Assembly: GCA_965200115.1 (NCBI GenBank)
Contig: OZ241336.1
Span: forward strand, 3,534,001-3,598,000
DNA length: 64,000 bases
Source of the DNA: JAPOUP01 sp026708635
GTDB taxonomy: Bacteria; Pseudomonadota; Alphaproteobacteria; Rhodobacterales; Rhodobacteraceae
Reading direction: 5' to 3'
The translations under genes and the position numbers were made by a program. Positions 61,897 to 64,000 of this stretch are shown here, piece by piece (the stretch's first letter is position 1; each line of letters starts with the position of its first letter). The notes below the pieces were generated by a model that saw nothing but the letters and a program-made list of their open reading frames with translations, did not search any database and had not been told where the DNA came from.

Positions 61897-62157
61897 ATGA
61901 CTGAACACACGAGTCATGAACTGTCGGAACGGATTACCGTTCTGGAGTAGCGAATGAAAACACTGCAATCCGATCTTCAGGGAACGCTCGAGCGCTTTCG
62001 CGCCGACATGGCCAGGCGGGATACCGACATGGCCAGGTGCGACAAGGACAATCTGCGCTGGATTGTCGGATTCGGGATTGCCCAGATCGCGATAACGATC
62101 GCCGTCCTGGGTGCCGGCTTCGCATTCCTGGCCCCGGTCGGAATACCATCTCCGTAG
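61897..62157 (+). pseudogene. Coiled-coil/transmembrane small protein gene with an in-frame amber codon
   Basis: After an AGGAGC ribosome site, ATG 61897 opens MTEHTSHELSERITVLE, then TAG at 61948-61950, and the same frame continues with RMKTLQSDLQGTLERFRADM and a hydrophobic tail IVGFGIAQIAITIAVLGAGF. Without the TAG the protein would have 86 residues in one frame, like small CCDC90/DUF1640-type proteins with one helix and one membrane segment. A single C-to-T change of CAG explains it. A second ATG at 61954 could still give a 67-residue product. Bases 62158-62449 show nothing further. Confidence 0.6.
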
Positions 62158-62449
62158 GCCTGTGTATCCGGCATCCAGTGCCGTCAACCGGTCGGTCGGG
62201 GCGAACGCCATAATCTCTCCCGCAACGGAGATCCCTGGAGCCTTCTTCGTCGACGGCCAGCCCCATCACCGCGCCCGTCAGGCTGTCGCCGGCCGGCGCG
62301 ATGCGCGCCGCTGCGTCAAGACCATGGATGCCCGAACCTGCCGCAGCGTCCGTGTCTATCACGACTCCCGCCGCTCGACGGCGGATGCCGCGGCCTTGCC
62401 TTGCGGCAAGTGATATCCGCGAGAGCCGCATGTTTCGGGACGTCCGTGA

Positions 62450-64000
62450 TCAGCCGTTCCGGCGCCGTAGGCCGCGGGAGTCGCTGACCGTGTATGATTT
62501 CCGGGCGGGTCCTACGTATTTCGCCAGGAGTTCATCCCGCACCTCGCTTCCATCCGCGAGAAACGGAAGGATTCCGCGCCGAACGGACCGTCCGCGCATC
62601 GCTTCGATGTCGGTTTCCGATTTCGTGACCCTCTGCGCCAGTCGCCGTCCCCATTGCGCGAGAAAATCATAAAGGCGGTCGATATCGTCTTGGTGGGCGC
62701 CCGTTTTCGCCAGATCCTGGAACTCGTCGGGATCGGTCCGAAGGTCGAACAGCATCGGCCGGAACCCACCCTCGGCGTGAATGAGTTTAAGACGTCCGTC
62801 AAACACCATGAACAGGCGCGCGTCTCGCGGCCGGAGGCCGAGCCGGGTGCATTGCGGAGTTGGCGAGTAGTCGAATTCACTAACCACGAAACGCCGCCAT
62901 TCCGGTGTCTCGCCGCGAAGCCACGGGAGCAGTGAGCGGCCCTCGATAATGTGATCGGGTACCTTACCGCCCGCCGCCTCAACGAATGTCGCCGCGACGT
63001 CAATGCTTTCTACAAGGGCGTCACTGACGGTGCCGCGCGATTCATCCGCCTCCGGCCGGGGATCATAAACGATCAACGGAATCTTGACCGACGGGTCATG
63101 GAAAAGATCCTTCTCGCCGAGCCAGTGGTCTCCCAGATAGTCTCCGTGATCCGAGGTCAGCACTATCATCGTGTCATCAAGCCGGCCGGTGGCCTCGAGA
63201 AAGTCCAGAAGCCGTCCCAACTGGTCGTCGCACTGCTTTATCAGGCCCATGTAGGCCGGGATTACCTTCCCGCGCACCTCATCCCTGCGGAAGGCGCGGG
63301 CGATCGCGTTTTCCATGTAGGCGCCGAACACCGGATGCGGATCCTCGCGTTCGACCTCCGAACGGATTGCCTGGGGTACGTGGTTCGGACCGTACATCGC
63401 ATGGTAGGGTTCCGGCACGATGTAGGGCCAATGGGGCTTGATGTAGGAAATATGCGCGCACCAAGGGGTTTCCGCGCTCTCGATGAATCTTATGGCCTCT
63501 CCGGTCAGCCACGGTGTTTCGCTGTCCTCCTCACGGATGTTCGCGGCTCTATCGGCGTTGCCCAGTATCCATCCCGTCGCGATGGCGCCGTCATCGTCTA
63601 TGCCCGCATTCGCGTAGTGCGCCCATGGATTCTCGCCCTCATAGCCTTTCGACCTGAGGAACTCGTTGTAAGGTGAGTGGCGTTCGTCATAAAATCCATC
63701 CGGACCTTCCCCCCAAAGTCCGTCGTCCCGGACGAAGACGTCGAATCCGCATTCGGCCTGCCGTGCGCCTATAACGCTCTCGGGCGAGATGCCGAGTCTG
63801 GCCATACCCTCCGTGTCCGGGCGCATGTGGGTCTTGCCGACCAGCCAGCAGTCCATGCCGATGGCGCGGAGATGGTCGCCCATGGTCAGTTCTCCAACGC
63901 GGAGGGGAAACCCGTTCCATTGGGCGCCATGGCTAGACGCGTAGCGGCCGGTATAGAAACACATCCGGCTGGCGCCGCAGATCGGGGACTGCGCGTAGGC
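62450..64000 (-). CDS. Sulfatase-family hydrolase (N-terminus outside the window)
   Basis: At least 516 residues, open to the right edge of the window. The formylglycine region is right at the edge: ICGASRMCFYTGRY, in which Cys-Gly-Ala-Ser-Arg is a C-x-A-x-R variant of the usual C-x-P-x-R. Other motifs are HISYIKPHWPYIVPEPYHAM, IVLTSDHGDYLGDHWLGEKD and KIPLIVYDPR. The long C-terminal part and the CGASR variant resemble phosphonate monoester hydrolases as much as sulfatases. Third such gene in 10 kb, transcribed toward the MBL gene. Confidence 0.9.
   Translation of the reverse strand, partial: AYAQSPICGASRMCFYTGRYASSHGAQWNGFPLRVGELTMGDHLRAIGMDCWLVGKTHMRPDTEGMARLGISPESVIGARQAECGFDVFVRDDGLWGEGPDGFYDERHSPYNEFLRSKGYEGENPWAHYANAGIDDDGAIATGWILGNADRAANIREEDSETPWLTGEAIRFIESAETPWCAHISYIKPHWPYIVPEPYHAMYGPNHVPQAIRSEVEREDPHPVFGAYMENAIARAFRRDEVRGKVIPAYMGLIKQCDDQLGRLLDFLEATGRLDDTMIVLTSDHGDYLGDHWLGEKDLFHDPSVKIPLIVYDPRPEADESRGTVSDALVESIDVAATFVEAAGGKVPDHIIEGRSLLPWLRGETPEWRRFVVSEFDYSPTPQCTRLGLRPRDARLFMVFDGRLKLIHAEGGFRPMLFDLRTDPDEFQDLAKTGAHQDDIDRLYDFLAQWGRRLAQRVTKSETDIEAMRGRSVRRGILPFLADGSEVRDELLAKYVGPARKSYTVSDSRGLRRRNG

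Noticed and set aside
61934..62431. Minus-strand frame of 165 codons near the third sulfatase
   Set aside because: Overlaps the small coiled-coil gene in antisense and has no recognisable domain; possible remnant but not supportable.
1..64000. CRISPR array or rRNA operon
   Set aside because: No regularly spaced 25-40 base repeats and no rRNA-like stretches were seen anywhere in the window.

Overview
This 64 kb window (roughly 60-65% GC by eye, tightly packed genes, many 1-4 nt start/stop overlaps) looks like an alphaproteobacterial chromosome, most likely Rhodobacterales or a near relative. The basis is: histidine genes hisA and hisF-hisE; a lineage-type hypothetical protein next to hisA that I recall from Rhodobacterales; rlmB beside a tRNA-Tyr; several beta-oxidation modules; Opp/Dpp and tripartite tricarboxylate (TTT) transporters; and sulfatases. 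The taxonomic call is inference.

Layout. 0-20 kb: hisA and hisF-hisE, normally adjacent or nearly so, are separated by about 17.7 kb holding an acyl-CoA ligase, an EamA exporter, an accessory island (decayed DUF4338/DruA-like gene plus an RloA-RloB pair), a fatty-acid oxidation block (fused hydratase/dehydrogenase, thiolase, GST, acyl-CoA dehydrogenase), a Nudix gene with two tiny overlapping neighbours, a 10TM metal exporter behind a Fur-like box, two PaaI-type thioesterases and a MATE exporter. 20-25.6 kb: a cytochrome P450, a CoA-binding protein, rlmB, tRNA-Tyr(GUA), and a hipBA toxin-antitoxin pair trailed by two frameshifted genes that end beside the tRNA. 25.7-47 kb: a catabolic region with an APH-like kinase, a MaoC hydratase, a complete peptide/nickel-type ABC importer (attenuator-like hairpin between the binding protein and the permeases), LysR, an amidohydrolase, a COG0523 GTPase, two acyl-CoA dehydrogenases, three SDRs, an acyl-CoA ligase, a thiolase and a tandem TetR regulator. 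Together these could import, hydrolyse and beta-oxidise one compound class, with substrate unknown.

47-54 kb is an accessory zone of decay. A ParB-like gene is cut by a 1,506-bp IS with a 4-bp target duplication. Beside it lie a PD-(D/E)XK-like partner gene, integrase and TetR remnants, and an intact two-gene unit with a HEPN protein. 54-64 kb is a sulfatase region: tctC-tctB-tctA-sulfatase is divergent from marR-sulfatase-metallo-beta-lactamase fold protein, and a third sulfatase runs off the right edge. The MarR protein probably controls the shared promoter region.

The most interesting candidates for undescribed systems are the ParB-like/nuclease pair, the hipBA downstream genes, the HEPN pair and the sulfatase/TTT/MBL cluster. 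None can be proven from sequence alone here.
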